Positions 29,406-37,078 of a stretch of 43,676 nt of DNA are shown in pieces; the first letter of the stretch is position 1; each line of letters begins with the position of its first letter. Under the pieces are notes generated by a model. It had not been told where the DNA came from. It saw only the letters and a program-made list of their open reading frames with translations, and made no database searches. Source of the stretch: a virus. The stretch is from positions 1 through 43,676 of IMG/VR virus record IMGVR_UViG_3300009093_000072, one strand, 5' to 3'. The position numbers were made by a program, and so were the translations under genes.

Positions 29406-31958
29406 TCAAAACACTGTTCTCCCTGGACTTTTCGTGTCGGATGGCACGTAATCGACATTGACGGAGAATTGGTCGATGCTGGCAGCAGTCGTGCGCCGCA
29501 TTGAATCGCGCTCGTCGTTGATGGTCCAGTTTTCTAGCCCTTCGTCGTTCAGACGAAGCCCGGTGATCCATCGTTGTCGGCCACTACGGTCCTGCCCGAT
29601 ATGCGGCATCCGCTCCTTGAGCTTGCGGCTAAAGCCGTTCTGCGACCATCCAAACTTGGTGTCGCCTTTCTCCTGGAAGAACCAGCCGGCGAACGATGCG
29701 AACAGATCGGCGGGCGCTACCTTGATATTCGGATCCGCGACCAGGCATTGCCTGGCCCACGTACCGACGTCGTCGTTCATTTCCTGTAGCCCGCGGATAG
29801 CCTCTGCCATGCACGCGGGCGGATTGAACACGCCGCGGGCCCGAACCCTTAGCCATCCCTCGATTGCCCACCACAGAACACCCGTAAGCTCCTCTGCGAT
29901 GACCTTCTCGGCAATGCTGTCGTAGCCAGCGGGCTCTGGTGCATCCTCTGGACGCACGTTCGTCATTGGAAGCACGATTGACCTATTGTAGACGGCATCA
30001 GAGCCATCTTTGATCTTCGGCAGATTGTTCATCGTGAGGCAGACTGGGCATGCGAAGCGGAACCCATCGATCATCGACTTGTTCTTGCGGCGCACCGACA
30101 TCGCCTCGCCTGTGACGAGCACCTTGTAGGTTTCGGCGTCCAGCGTCTCACCCTGGCCGACCGCGTCATCGGCAATCCATCCGCGCTTGCCGAGAAGGGT
30201 TTCAGTGCCGAAATCCTTCTCGAGATCGCGCACCTTGATCGATGTCGTATGCCCCTTGCCGAGCAAGGCGCGCAAAATCTCCGACACCTGCGTCTTTCCG
30301 GTGCGGCTACCGCCGTGGATCAGAAGGCCCTTGCGAAGCGAGCGCGACTTGTTGGCGACCAGCGCGGTCCCGAACCATTCCTGAAGTGTAGCGACGATCG
30401 CGCGCGCCTCGTCTGGTTTGTGGTCTGCGAATGACGATCGCAGGAAGTCGAGGAATGCCGGGCATTCTCGGCTACCGGAAAGCATGGCGCCAATGCGGAA
30501 TTGCGCATGATGCTCGGGACTGTGCGGCCCCATCTCCATCGTGTCGACCGAAAGGACGCCATCCTCGGCGACAATCAGGTCGTGCTTATCGAACTCGACG
30601 TTGCGGACGAGAAGGTCCGGGTTGTCCATGACGTAGCGCGTGGCGGCGTTGAGCAGCGATGTCGCCGGCTTCATGCGCAGGCTCGAGCAACCTTCTTGCA
30701 GCAGCGCGCGCAGCATCTGGTCATGTCCATTGTCCCAGGCAGACCATACGCCGCCTTCATAGATATAGCTGGCGCCCGCCGAATGCATGATCCGGCCGTA
30801 GCGCTCCGTCCAGGCTTCCAGCGTCGCGCCACCGAGGACCGTTATCTCGTTCTTCGACGCACCCTTGTCGGCCCGTTCGGCCTTCGCCTTGGGTTCGGCA
30901 TCATGAACCAACTTCAGGGCCGCATTGCCATTGCTGAGCAGCGGCGCCGGGCTGGAGGCGCGCTCGCGGGGCTTGTCGTAGCCCTTGGCGCGGCCTGTCG
31001 CGATCATCTTGCGGATCGCGCGTTCTTCGTTCTCCCAATTCCACGCAACATCGCGCGGCGCCGCTGCTTCAGTGGCCGACAGGATGCGGCTGACAATTTC
31101 GTCATCGTCATAGCCGCGGCCGATCATCGACGCGGACACCGAAAGCTGCGTCGCGTGGATGCTGGTGCTGCCATGTCCACCATGCGACATCGCGGCCAGA
31201 GCAGCGTCGATGTCGATCGCTGGTTCGTAGCCGGCGGCGCGCGCATAGGCGACGAAGGGGTCATCTTCGCGGACGGGCAGGGGTGCCGGCGCAATGCCGT
31301 GCAGCACGGCGCGTTGCTCGCTTAGCCACTCGACAAGCGTTTCGAGATCATAGACGCGGCCGGTATCCTCGACGATCTCGCACAGCGCATCCTGGCCATC
31401 GTATAGCGCCTTGGTCTTGTCCTTCGAATTATATGTGCCCGGCAAGCGCATGATGCGCGCGATGTCGGCGCACTTGATGTCGCCAGCCAGAATATGGACG
31501 AGCTGGCGAAGCGCCGTCACGATGACGGCACGGACTGGCGAGCCCTCCGACACGTCAGCGAGTTCCTCGAGCATCCAATATGCGTGGAAGCCGCCGCCCG
31601 AATTGACGATGATCGACGGTGGGAACGGCAGGAACTGCAACATCGACAGTGCGTCGTCGCCGGCAATGTCCTGGGCTGCGCAATCGATATCGACCCAGAG
31701 GGCAGGGCATTCCATGACGTTCGCAGCCGAGCCGGAGGTCGCATCCAGTCGCCTGCTACAAACACCGAAATAGGTGCCCATGCCGGAAACGTCATGCTGG
31801 CGGCAGAACCCGACGATCTCATGCTCTTGCCGGCTGAACACGGATCGCGCGCCGCCACCGCGGTCATTGGCGCACGCACGCAACTCGACGTTGTGAAGCG
31901 TCTCGGCAAAGAAACGCTTCAGAAAGTCAATGGCAGCGGTGTAATCGCGGTTGCGCAA
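29406..31958 (-). CDS. RepB-like primase fused to D5/SF3 helicase
   Basis: 850 residues. N-terminal archaeo-eukaryotic primase-like region with PALWVDIDCA, a DxD-type metal site, and NSGGGFHAYWML; ADIARIMRLPGTYNSK follows as in RepB/D5-type primases. The C-terminal SF3 helicase has Walker A GGSRTGKT (about 549-556), Walker B-like GWIADDAV and sensor CLTMNNLPK. It should prime and unwind phage DNA at the adjacent origin. I chose TTG 31958 because GAGGA lies 7 bases upstream; the longer frame from 32138 would overlap the next gene. Confidence 0.85.
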   Translation of the reverse strand: MRNRDYTAAIDFLKRFFAETLHNVELRACANDRGGGARSVFSRQEHEIVGFCRQHDVSGMGTYFGVCSRRLDATSGSAANVMECPALWVDIDCAAQDIAGDDALSMLQFLPFPPSIIVNSGGGFHAYWMLEELADVSEGSPVRAVIVTALRQLVHILAGDIKCADIARIMRLPGTYNSKDKTKALYDGQDALCEIVEDTGRVYDLETLVEWLSEQRAVLHGIAPAPLPVREDDPFVAYARAAGYEPAIDIDAALAAMSHGGHGSTSIHATQLSVSASMIGRGYDDDEIVSRILSATEAAAPRDVAWNWENEERAIRKMIATGRAKGYDKPRERASSPAPLLSNGNAALKLVHDAEPKAKAERADKGASKNEITVLGGATLEAWTERYGRIMHSAGASYIYEGGVWSAWDNGHDQMLRALLQEGCSSLRMKPATSLLNAATRYVMDNPDLLVRNVEFDKHDLIVAEDGVLSVDTMEMGPHSPEHHAQFRIGAMLSGSRECPAFLDFLRSSFADHKPDEARAIVATLQEWFGTALVANKSRSLRKGLLIHGGSRTGKTQVSEILRALLGKGHTTSIKVRDLEKDFGTETLLGKRGWIADDAVGQGETLDAETYKVLVTGEAMSVRRKNKSMIDGFRFACPVCLTMNNLPKIKDGSDAVYNRSIVLPMTNVRPEDAPEPAGYDSIAEKVIAEELTGVLWWAIEGWLRVRARGVFNPPACMAEAIRGLQEMNDDVGTWARQCLVADPNIKVAPADLFASFAGWFFQEKGDTKFGWSQNGFSRKLKERMPHIGQDRSGRQRWITGLRLNDEGLENWTINDERDSMRRTTAASIDQFSVNVDYVPSDTKSPGRTVF

Positions 31959-31984
31959 AAACTGGTCCTCGGACTGGTGTTTGT

Positions 31985-32019
31985 GGAACCGTGCGCCGCT
32001 TCCGACAGCGCACGGCTCC
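31985..32019. terminator. hairpin between annealing-region genes and the primase
   Basis: GGAACCGTGCGC (31985-31996) and GCGCACGGCTCC (32008-32019) pair in 11 of 12 positions around an 11-base loop, in the 70-base gap between two leftward genes. No T run follows, so attenuation or mRNA protection is as likely as full termination. Confidence 0.45.
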
Positions 32020-32028
32020 GAAGTCTCG

Positions 32029-32706
32029 TTAGAAGCGGGTCTTCGAGCCGGCGGCTGCCTTGGCGGGCGCCGGCTCATCTTCTTCGCCGCCATCGGGAGC
32101 GGGGACGGGAACGCTGCCGTTCTCGACCCAGCCGGCAATCGACAGCACCGGCACGTAGGTCTTCTTGTAGACCGGGTGCATGTAGCTATCGCGTCCGAGC
32201 TCGAGCACAGGGATCAATCCCTGATGCCGCTCGGGCGAGCGCGCGAACGCCTTGCACAGATTGCCGATGCAGCCGATGCCGCCCTTGCTCGACGCCGAAT
32301 AGGTGAACTGTTCGCCGTCGTCGGGATCGGCCAGCGGCAGTTCGTTGGTGAAGTTCCAGGGATCCTTCGGACGCCCCTCTTCATCCAATTCCCATTCGGC
32401 CTGGTCGGTATAGCCGAGCTGATCGCGCGCTTCCGGTTTGTAGCCGGTGGCGAGCAAGCCCATGCGGCGTTCGGCGGGCTTGCCATCCGCCCAGCGAATC
32501 CAGCCGATAGACAGTTCGTCCATGTTGGCCGCGAGCTTGCGGCCGAGCGGAACCTCATCGGCATTCTGGCCCATCTGCCATTCCCCCTTGGAGAATTTCA
32601 GGAAGGTGCCGCCTTGCGCTGCCTCTGCGCCATAAGCGGCAAAGGGATCATAGCCACCAGGCGCTACCAGAGCACCGCCTTGTTCGATTTTCGAAACCTC
32701 GTTCAT
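32029..32706 (-). CDS. conserved phage replication/recombination-region protein
   Basis: 225 residues. GYDPFAAYGAEAAQGGTFLK, KFSKGEWQMGQNADEVPLG, DELSIGWIRWADGKPAERRM and TYSASSKGGIGCIGNLCKAF are conserved in related phage proteins that are not characterised. The C-terminus is Pro/Ala/Glu-rich and acidic, reminiscent of SSB-like tails but not diagnostic. The ATG at 32706 has aaggaa upstream. It shares its DPFAAYG motif with the two preceding genes. A role at ssDNA is possible. Confidence 0.55.
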   Translation of the reverse strand: MNEVSKIEQGGALVAPGGYDPFAAYGAEAAQGGTFLKFSKGEWQMGQNADEVPLGRKLAANMDELSIGWIRWADGKPAERRMGLLATGYKPEARDQLGYTDQAEWELDEEGRPKDPWNFTNELPLADPDDGEQFTYSASSKGGIGCIGNLCKAFARSPERHQGLIPVLELGRDSYMHPVYKKTYVPVLSIAGWVENGSVPVPAPDGGEEDEPAPAKAAAGSKTRF

Positions 32707-32722
32707 TGCTTCATTTCCTTGT

Positions 32723-33073
32723 TCATGATCGCAGCGCCAACTCGACGCTGAGAGGTTGGCCCGGCTCCCACCGCGGGAAATCCAGACCGGCATCGACACG
32801 CGCTTTTGCGTGTTCGATTTCTTTCTCCAGACCGAGGAAGTCATTGCCGTCCCCGGACCAGAGGAATTCCATTTCTGTGTGGATTTGCAGGATCGTGCTG
32901 CCATGTGCCTCAAGGCACGCTTCCAGGGCCTCCGGGGTGCCCACGCCGGCCAGTTCGGTACTGACTAGCGCGAACCGCTCGCGCAGATCGGCGCGAAGCT
33001 TGACCGGCCCGACGAGCGCCGCCTTGGCCTGGCTGGTGGCCTTCGCGCCGTAAGCTGCAAAGGGATCGGTCAC
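32723..33073 (-). CDS. small protein with N-terminal DPFAAYG motif
   Basis: 116 residues starting MTDPFAAYGAKATSQAKAAL, then a helical region (KLRADLRERFALVSTELAGV) and LDFPRWEPGQPLSVELALRS. It starts at GTG 33073, overlapping the preceding stop (GTGA). No family recognised; the N-terminal motif is shared with both neighbours. Confidence 0.55.
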   Translation of the reverse strand: MTDPFAAYGAKATSQAKAALVGPVKLRADLRERFALVSTELAGVGTPEALEACLEAHGSTILQIHTEMEFLWSGDGNDFLGLEKEIEHAKARVDAGLDFPRWEPGQPLSVELALRS

Positions 33074-33510
33074 AGCGCACCGCCTTGCCGGAGCAGTTTC
33101 TGCGCCTCGAAGAACAGGGATGTTTCAGGCGGCATCGGATCGTCCAGCGGGACGAGGCCGAGCATCAGCCTGATCTTTTCTTGACGTCGCGCGATACGGC
33201 TAAGCGCGAAGGCACGAACCGATTGCGGGGCTGTCAGGAGCCAGTCGCTGGCCGCGATTGCCCCGAGCAATTCATCCGCCTGATCGGGGCCGACCGAGCG
33301 CAGGTAGCGCATGAAATTGAGTAACCGCGGCTCGGACTTGAGTATTTCTATGCGTTCTAGGCGCTTCAGAGCTTTGTACGCCTTGGACAGCCGCGCCCGC
33401 TCTTCCATCTTTAGATCGAGCGCAGACGGATCTTTTTTCCGACGATCGGCGCGGCGATCCGGGATCACCGGCGCGGCAACCTCGGCGTATGCGGCAAAGG
33501 CATCGGTCAT
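33070..33510 (-). CDS. helical protein with N-terminal DAFAAY motif
   Basis: 146 residues starting MTDAFAAYAEVAAPVIPDRR, then a highly charged helical part (DLKMEERARLSKAYKALKRL, RIEILKSEPRLLNFMRYLRS) and ALSRIARRQEKIRLMLGLVP. The ATG at 33510 overlaps the VRR-NUC stop (ATGA). Basic and helical, so nucleic acid or protein binding is possible. Function unknown. Confidence 0.55.
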   Translation of the reverse strand: MTDAFAAYAEVAAPVIPDRRADRRKKDPSALDLKMEERARLSKAYKALKRLERIEILKSEPRLLNFMRYLRSVGPDQADELLGAIAASDWLLTAPQSVRAFALSRIARRQEKIRLMLGLVPLDDPMPPETSLFFEAQKLLRQGGAL

Positions 33511-33908
33511 GTCGCGACCCTTTCCAACCCGGTCATGTCGATCGGCGCGCCAAGCTCCTTGAGCCAAGCGAGGCAGCTAGCCACCGACCGGAACACGCCG
33601 CACGGATGGCCAGCATTCGTCAGGAAGTTCAGCCAGACGTGCTGTTGATCAGACAGCGACCCGGAACGCGCCTTGATCTCGGGGAAGGCATATCCGCCTG
33701 TCCACAGGATAAGCGCATCTGGGAAGCCCGCAGCCATTCCCTCTTGTTTCGCCTTCATTGCAGCCCAGGCTGTCCGCTGCGCCCCGTTGGGCACCGCGAC
33801 GAACGCAACGCCAGGCGCGCGAACCTTCAAAGCCTTGCGCAGCGCTACCTGGATCGACAGTTCGTCGCCGGGGTCAGCTACAGCGGGAGGATCGACGTGG
33901 AAGATCAC
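33507..33908 (-). CDS. VRR-NUC domain nuclease
   Basis: 133 residues. VAFVAVPNGAQRTA, GFPDALILWTGGYAF, PEIKARSGSLSDQQHVWLNF carry the VRR-NUC pattern: Asp64 in GFPD, the E-x-K of PEIK (Glu77, Lys79) and the Q of the SDQQ helix. Family members are PD-(D/E)XK nucleases of DNA repair or junction cleavage, used by phages for recombination intermediates. GTG 33908 starts with a GTGA overlap. Confidence 0.8.
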   Translation of the reverse strand: MIFHVDPPAVADPGDELSIQVALRKALKVRAPGVAFVAVPNGAQRTAWAAMKAKQEGMAAGFPDALILWTGGYAFPEIKARSGSLSDQQHVWLNFLTNAGHPCGVFRSVASCLAWLKELGAPIDMTGLERVAT

Positions 33909-34174
33909 AGCGTCTCTCCCCCACAAGCAGCCACCGCGATCTTCGCGACAGTCGAGGGAGCACACCCATATTGCCGAGCGATGGCGATGACGGCAGGCGC
34001 GAGCGCAGCGGCAGCGTCATGCATGGCTGCGCGTTCCAGCGCTCGAGCTCGGCGATTGGCGTGGATATGGCCGACGCGTTCGGGGATGATGCGAGCTCCA
34101 TCAACAAAGCGGAGCCCCTCAATTGTTTGGTTATTGGGTTGCGACACAACCAAATTCGCAGCCCGCGCGGTCAC
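33905..34174 (-). CDS. small protein with possible HTH end
   Basis: 89 residues ending in APAVIAIARQYGCAPSTVAK, which resembles a short helix-turn-helix, preceded by ARALERAAMHDAAAALAP. It overlaps its neighbours by ATGA and GTGA. Function unknown. Confidence 0.5.
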   Translation of the reverse strand: MTARAANLVVSQPNNQTIEGLRFVDGARIIPERVGHIHANRRARALERAAMHDAAAALAPAVIAIARQYGCAPSTVAKIAVAACGGETL

Positions 34175-34644
34175 GCCGCATCCCTTTCAATCCCGGCGAT
34201 CAGCAAATCAAGGTCGCGCCGCAGGTGGCGCAGATCGGCGACATACCCCAGCTTCTCGGACAGCGTTTCGACGATGCCAGCCGGACTGTCGGGCGCGCGT
34301 GCCGCGGCGACCTTGTGCCCGCATTGGAGGATAAGCGGCAGAATATCGGCGATTCCGCCGACCTCGCGCGACACGGCACGCCCACCGACCAGTTCCATGA
34401 ACGGATCGAGCATGTGCGCGCCGTACCGCTCGCCGAGGCGCTTGAGATAGATGGGGTTAAGGTCGGCCTTGCGGTTGAAGGCGTTCGACACCGTACCGAG
34501 GGACACGTCGATCTCTTCCGCGATGTCCTGGAGCGTCCTGTCGGTGCGCTCGTTCAGCACGCGACGGATGATTTCGGAGACAGCCTTGCGGTAAGCCGTT
34601 TGTTCCTCGACGGAATTGACGCGCAATACGTTGGGATTGGCCAT
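34171..34644 (-). CDS. HTH transcription regulator
   Basis: 157 residues. VLNERTDRTLQDIAEEIDVS, then LGTVSNAFNRKADLNPIYLK, form a helix-turn-helix (about 28-60), followed by LVGGRAVSREVGGIADILPL and a helical tail. The length and location in the leftward early operon suit a lambda CII/Cro-like regulator of the phage. The ATG at 34644 was chosen over 34707 since the helix begins just after it. Its target is unknown. Confidence 0.65.
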   Translation of the reverse strand: MANPNVLRVNSVEEQTAYRKAVSEIIRRVLNERTDRTLQDIAEEIDVSLGTVSNAFNRKADLNPIYLKRLGERYGAHMLDPFMELVGGRAVSREVGGIADILPLILQCGHKVAAARAPDSPAGIVETLSEKLGYVADLRHLRRDLDLLIAGIERDAA

Positions 34645-34646
34645 CG

Positions 34647-34811
34647 TTATTGCCCCGTTCCGAAATGAGTATCCGCCGCACCTCCCACGCCATGCCCATC
34701 GGCACACTCATCCGACATATCGTCGAACGGATCGCCGACACGCGTGAACCAGACGAACAGCGCGACGAACGTTGCCGCGATGCCAGCGATGAAGCCGAGC
34801 CAGAACATCAT
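34647..34811 (-). CDS. small membrane protein
   Basis: 54 residues: MMFWLGFIAGIAATFVALFV is a single N-terminal membrane helix, followed by an acidic, Gly-rich tail (DPFDDMSDECADGHGVGG). The ATG at 34811 overlaps the upstream stop (ATGA); the long frame from 34952 is not real. Phages often place superinfection or host-membrane proteins like this in early operons. Confidence 0.5.
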   Translation of the reverse strand: MMFWLGFIAGIAATFVALFVWFTRVGDPFDDMSDECADGHGVGGAADTHFGTGQ

Positions 34812-35092
34812 GCGCGATCTCCGGTGCGCTGGTGAGAAAGGCCGGCGCGATCGGATGCCGCGCCGGAGGTGGCGACGGCGTTTGCCGGACCGTCGCTGGG
34901 GATTGCGCCAAGCCATTCGTCGTCGCGGTGGCCGCAGATCGGCTTCCCGCACGCGGCGCAGGTCTTGGCGATAATCTTGGTGATGCGTTGCGGCGTCGTG
35001 TCGAACACGCGGGCAAGCAGGGATGGCGATGCGCCTTCCCAGCCGTGATGGCGCTCTACGATGACGCGCTGATCGTTGACGGTGAGGGCCAT
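34808..35092 (-). CDS. HTH and zinc-knuckle-like small protein
   Basis: 94 residues. GWEGASPSLLARVFDTTPQR resembles a helix-turn-helix, followed by AKTCAACGKPICGHRDDEW with Cys-x2-Cys and Cys-x-His, a possible zinc site. The C-terminal third is low-complexity. It directly follows the cupin-like gene with no gap. Likely a DNA-binding early protein. Confidence 0.5.
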   Translation of the reverse strand: MALTVNDQRVIVERHHGWEGASPSLLARVFDTTPQRITKIIAKTCAACGKPICGHRDDEWLGAIPSDGPANAVATSGAASDRAGLSHQRTGDRA

Positions 35093-35665
35093 CTATGCAG
35101 CCTCCACATCATGTTCGCCGCAGCCGCGACCGATCAGTTCGCCATTCTCGCCGCCGGTGAAGTCGCGCCAGTGCACCCAGCCGTTCGGGCAGGAAAAACC
35201 CCATTCCCGAACCTTGGGGCCGGTCATGAACAGGGAGATTGCGTGTTCGCCCGGCAGGATTTCCAACCGATGAAGCGCACTCGCCTCTCGGCTGCCGATC
35301 CAGCCAGCCTCGCGCATGAAGCTGCCATCGGGCGTGTGCTCGACGTATCGGCCGGACAGAAGCATCGACGTGTTCGCCCACGGATGATCGTGGAGCGCGC
35401 GGTCGTCGTCGCTGCGGAGGATTTCGTGGAGATAGACGTTGCAGCCTTCGTTGCGCGGGATGATCCACCAGCGGCGAAGGTATGGATTGGACGGGTCGCC
35501 GATCACGAAGTCGGGGCGCGTCTCCATGATGCTTTCCGCCCAGGCGGCGAGGTCGGCGGTTGTGGCGTATCCGATCGCGCGCGGGGCTGGCGCCACCGTC
35601 TCAGCGAGACATCCGCGGTCGAAGGCTTCCTGCCACGCGCCGGGATAGGAATCGGCGTCGATCAT
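35093..35665 (-). CDS. cupin-like phage protein
   Basis: 190 residues. PRNEGCNVYLHEILRSDDDR then ALHDHPWANTSMLLSGRYVE, LEILPGEHAISLFMTGPKVR and WGFSCPNGWVHWRDF form a cupin-like barrel with possible metal ligands (His of LHDHP, His of GEHAI). Similar proteins occur in phages and are often called cupin-like with unknown substrate. It overlaps the GIY-YIG fusion gene by ATGA. Confidence 0.6.
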   Translation of the reverse strand: MIDADSYPGAWQEAFDRGCLAETVAPAPRAIGYATTADLAAWAESIMETRPDFVIGDPSNPYLRRWWIIPRNEGCNVYLHEILRSDDDRALHDHPWANTSMLLSGRYVEHTPDGSFMREAGWIGSREASALHRLEILPGEHAISLFMTGPKVREWGFSCPNGWVHWRDFTGGENGELIGRGCGEHDVEAA

Positions 35666-36186
35666 GCTGCGGCCTGCTGGCGCGCGGCAGCCTTCAGATA
35701 TTCGATGGTGTCAGGGTGAACGTCCTTGCCCAACGACTCGATGGCGCTAAGAACGGCGGGGCGACGATATGTCGGGATCCCGCGCTTGTTCTGTGTGCGC
35801 CACGAACAGACTGTCGTCAGCGGGGCATTAACCGCCTTGGCGACCTCGGTAGCGCCGCCGAACGCTCTGAAAATATCCGTCACCGGTGCAAGGCCAGCGG
35901 GGGCGGGCTCGCCAGTATCGGGGAGCGCACCGGTTTCCCGGACAACAGCGATGAGCATCAGCAATTCTGGCGCGGGCGAGAACCATTCGAAATGGAGGCG
36001 ATGCCCTTCAAATTGGCGATGCAGCCTGGTTTCATCGACTACGCCACCTGGGGCAGTGCAGATGATTTCCAGTGGCAGGGGCGACGCGGGCTTCAGCGAA
36101 GCCAAGCGCCTCGTCGGATGAATGCTATGCCCAATCTTGATGGGGCCATCTGCACCGACCGGCTTGATGAAATAGACGTGGCTCAT
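35662..36186 (-). CDS. GIY-YIG-like nuclease (T5orf172 type) fused to HTH
   Basis: 174 residues. About 1-85: VYFIKPVGADGPIKIGHSIH then PTRRLASLKPASP and ETRLHRQFEGHRLHFEWFSP, the core of T5orf172/MUG113 GIY-YIG-related nucleases with Arg in TRRL and Glu in DET. About 105-150: IFRAFGGATEVAKAVNAPLT, TVCSWRTQNKRGIPTYRRPA, a YdaS/Cro-like helix-turn-helix. It overlaps the Cro-like gene by ATGA. The HTH may steer the nuclease to phage or host DNA or serve as regulator. Confidence 0.7.
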   Translation of the reverse strand: MSHVYFIKPVGADGPIKIGHSIHPTRRLASLKPASPLPLEIICTAPGGVVDETRLHRQFEGHRLHFEWFSPAPELLMLIAVVRETGALPDTGEPAPAGLAPVTDIFRAFGGATEVAKAVNAPLTTVCSWRTQNKRGIPTYRRPAVLSAIESLGKDVHPDTIEYLKAAARQQAAA

Positions 36187-36386
36187 GCCGCCGCCCGCGC
36201 CGGGAGAACCATGTCCTCCACAGCCACATCGCCGTTCGTCGCCTTGGCGATCTTAACGGCCAGTTCGAGGGACGGCTGCCGTTGCCCGTACACAATCTTG
36301 CGGATCGTATTCCTGGGCTCCTGCAACTCGTCGGCGAAATCAGGGACCGTCTTGTCGACGGCCTTCAGATGATCGAGCAGCTTCAT
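36183..36386 (-). CDS. Cro-like HTH regulator
   Basis: 67 residues: MKLLDHLKAVDKTVPDFADE then LQEPRNTIRKIVYGQRQPSL form a Cro-type helix-turn-helix (about 12-40), with a short end (DVAVEDMVLPARAAA). It starts at ATG 36386, 7 bases after the -10 element of a promoter, so its message may be leaderless. It faces the CI-like gene across three operator palindromes, the typical phage lysis-lysogeny arrangement. Confidence 0.75.
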   Translation of the reverse strand: MKLLDHLKAVDKTVPDFADELQEPRNTIRKIVYGQRQPSLELAVKIAKATNGDVAVEDMVLPARAAA

Positions 36387-36392
36387 TCCCGC

Positions 36393-36421
36393 TATGTGCC
36401 CCATCAGGGCACTTCTGGCAA
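36393..36421 (-). promoter_or_regulatory. leftward early promoter
   Basis: TTGCCA (plus 36416-36421, reversed) and CACATA (36393-36398, reversed) are separated by 17 bases. The operator palindrome at 36397-36411 overlaps the spacer and -10. The expected start would fall at or near the ATG at 36386, giving a leaderless message for the Cro-like gene. Confidence 0.55.
36397..36411. promoter_or_regulatory. repressor operator O1
   Basis: TGCCC-CATCA-GGGCA, a perfect 5-bp arm palindrome extended to GTGCCC...GGGCAC (36396-36412). Confidence 0.7.
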
Positions 36422-36431
36422 GCCCCAAAAG

Positions 36432-36446
36432 TGCCCCACAGGGGTT
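36432..36446. promoter_or_regulatory. repressor operator O2 (imperfect)
   Basis: TGCCC-CACAG-GGGTT; the right arm matches 3 of 5 positions, suggesting a weaker site between O1 and O3. Confidence 0.5.
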
Positions 36447-36457
36447 CTAGGCTTTTA

Positions 36458-36472
36458 TGCCCGATGCGGGCA
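36458..36472. promoter_or_regulatory. repressor operator O3
   Basis: TGCCC-GATGC-GGGCA, a perfect palindrome 10 bases before the CI-like start codon. Confidence 0.7.
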
Positions 36473-36482
36473 CAACTGCGGC

Positions 36483-36836
36483 ATGTTGCCTAACAACATC
36501 GCAACCTATCGAAAGCGCGCCGGTCTTTCACAGGAGCAGCTCGCTCCTATGGTCGGCACGACTCGGAATATGCTTGTGAAATTGGAGCGCGGGTCGCGAG
36601 GGCTTACCAGCGAGTGGCTGGAAAAGATCGGCGCCGCCCTGCGAGTGCCGCCTTACCTATTGATCGCGCCGGAACATATATTGCCTACTGAAGAGCAGCT
36701 GGCCGACATGCTGACGTCCGCGCAATCATCGCTACCAGCGGGTCTGCCGTATTCCGAGTGGCCGCGAGCTGTCGCCGCAGGTCTCCACATGCGGCTTCGC
36801 ACGCTCGTAGGTGATCGCGCCAGCGCTTCCGCTTAG
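36483..36836 (+). CDS. CI-like XRE repressor
   Basis: 117 residues. NNIATYRKRAGLSQEQLAPM and VGTTRNMLVKLERGSRGLTS form a XRE helix-turn-helix (about 5-60), followed by a helical C-terminus (TEEQLADMLTSAQSSLPAGL). It lacks the peptidase domain of lambda CI, so it is a short repressor without RecA-type self-cleavage. The start at 36483 follows O3 directly without a visible Shine-Dalgarno, so it may also be leaderless. It is presumed to bind the TGCCC-N5-GGGCA operators. Confidence 0.75.
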   Translation: MLPNNIATYRKRAGLSQEQLAPMVGTTRNMLVKLERGSRGLTSEWLEKIGAALRVPPYLLIAPEHILPTEEQLADMLTSAQSSLPAGLPYSEWPRAVAAGLHMRLRTLVGDRASASA

Positions 36837-37026
36837 CCTCGACCTGGGGTTCTCCATCGCGGCGCAGGCGCTCGGCCTCGCGCTCCCAGAAATTGAGAAG
36901 CTGCGGCAAGACCGCGCACTCCAGATAACATGTAGCGCACCCTACGTCGCACGCCGCCTCGATCAACGTAATAGGCATCCCCATCTGGCATCCTCGCGTC
37001 CCGTACCGTTCTTGAATTGTTCTCAT
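36685..37026 (-). CDS. possible overlapping leftward gene antisense to the repressor 3' end
   Basis: 113 residues (MRTIQERYGTRGCQMGMPIT..., then DVGCATCYLECAVLPQLLNF and WEREAERLRRDGEPQVEAKR). Natural-looking charged helices plus a Cys cluster. It would overlap the last 152 bases of the CI-like gene. A promoter candidate precedes it (TCGACA/CATAGT, plus 37079-37108). It may be chance; coding status is uncertain. Confidence 0.35.
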   Translation of the reverse strand: MRTIQERYGTRGCQMGMPITLIEAACDVGCATCYLECAVLPQLLNFWEREAERLRRDGEPQVEAKRKRWRDHLRACEAACGDLRRQLAATRNTADPLVAMIARTSACRPAALQ

Positions 37027-37078
37027 ATTCCCAACATGTCTAGGATATTTCCTGCCCCAGACCGGCAGCGGGAATCGC

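Noticed and set aside
29197-29571. 124-codon minus-strand frame over the repeat region
   Set aside because: Its first half is a frame shadow of the primase-helicase end and the rest just translates the GCGTCA repeats.
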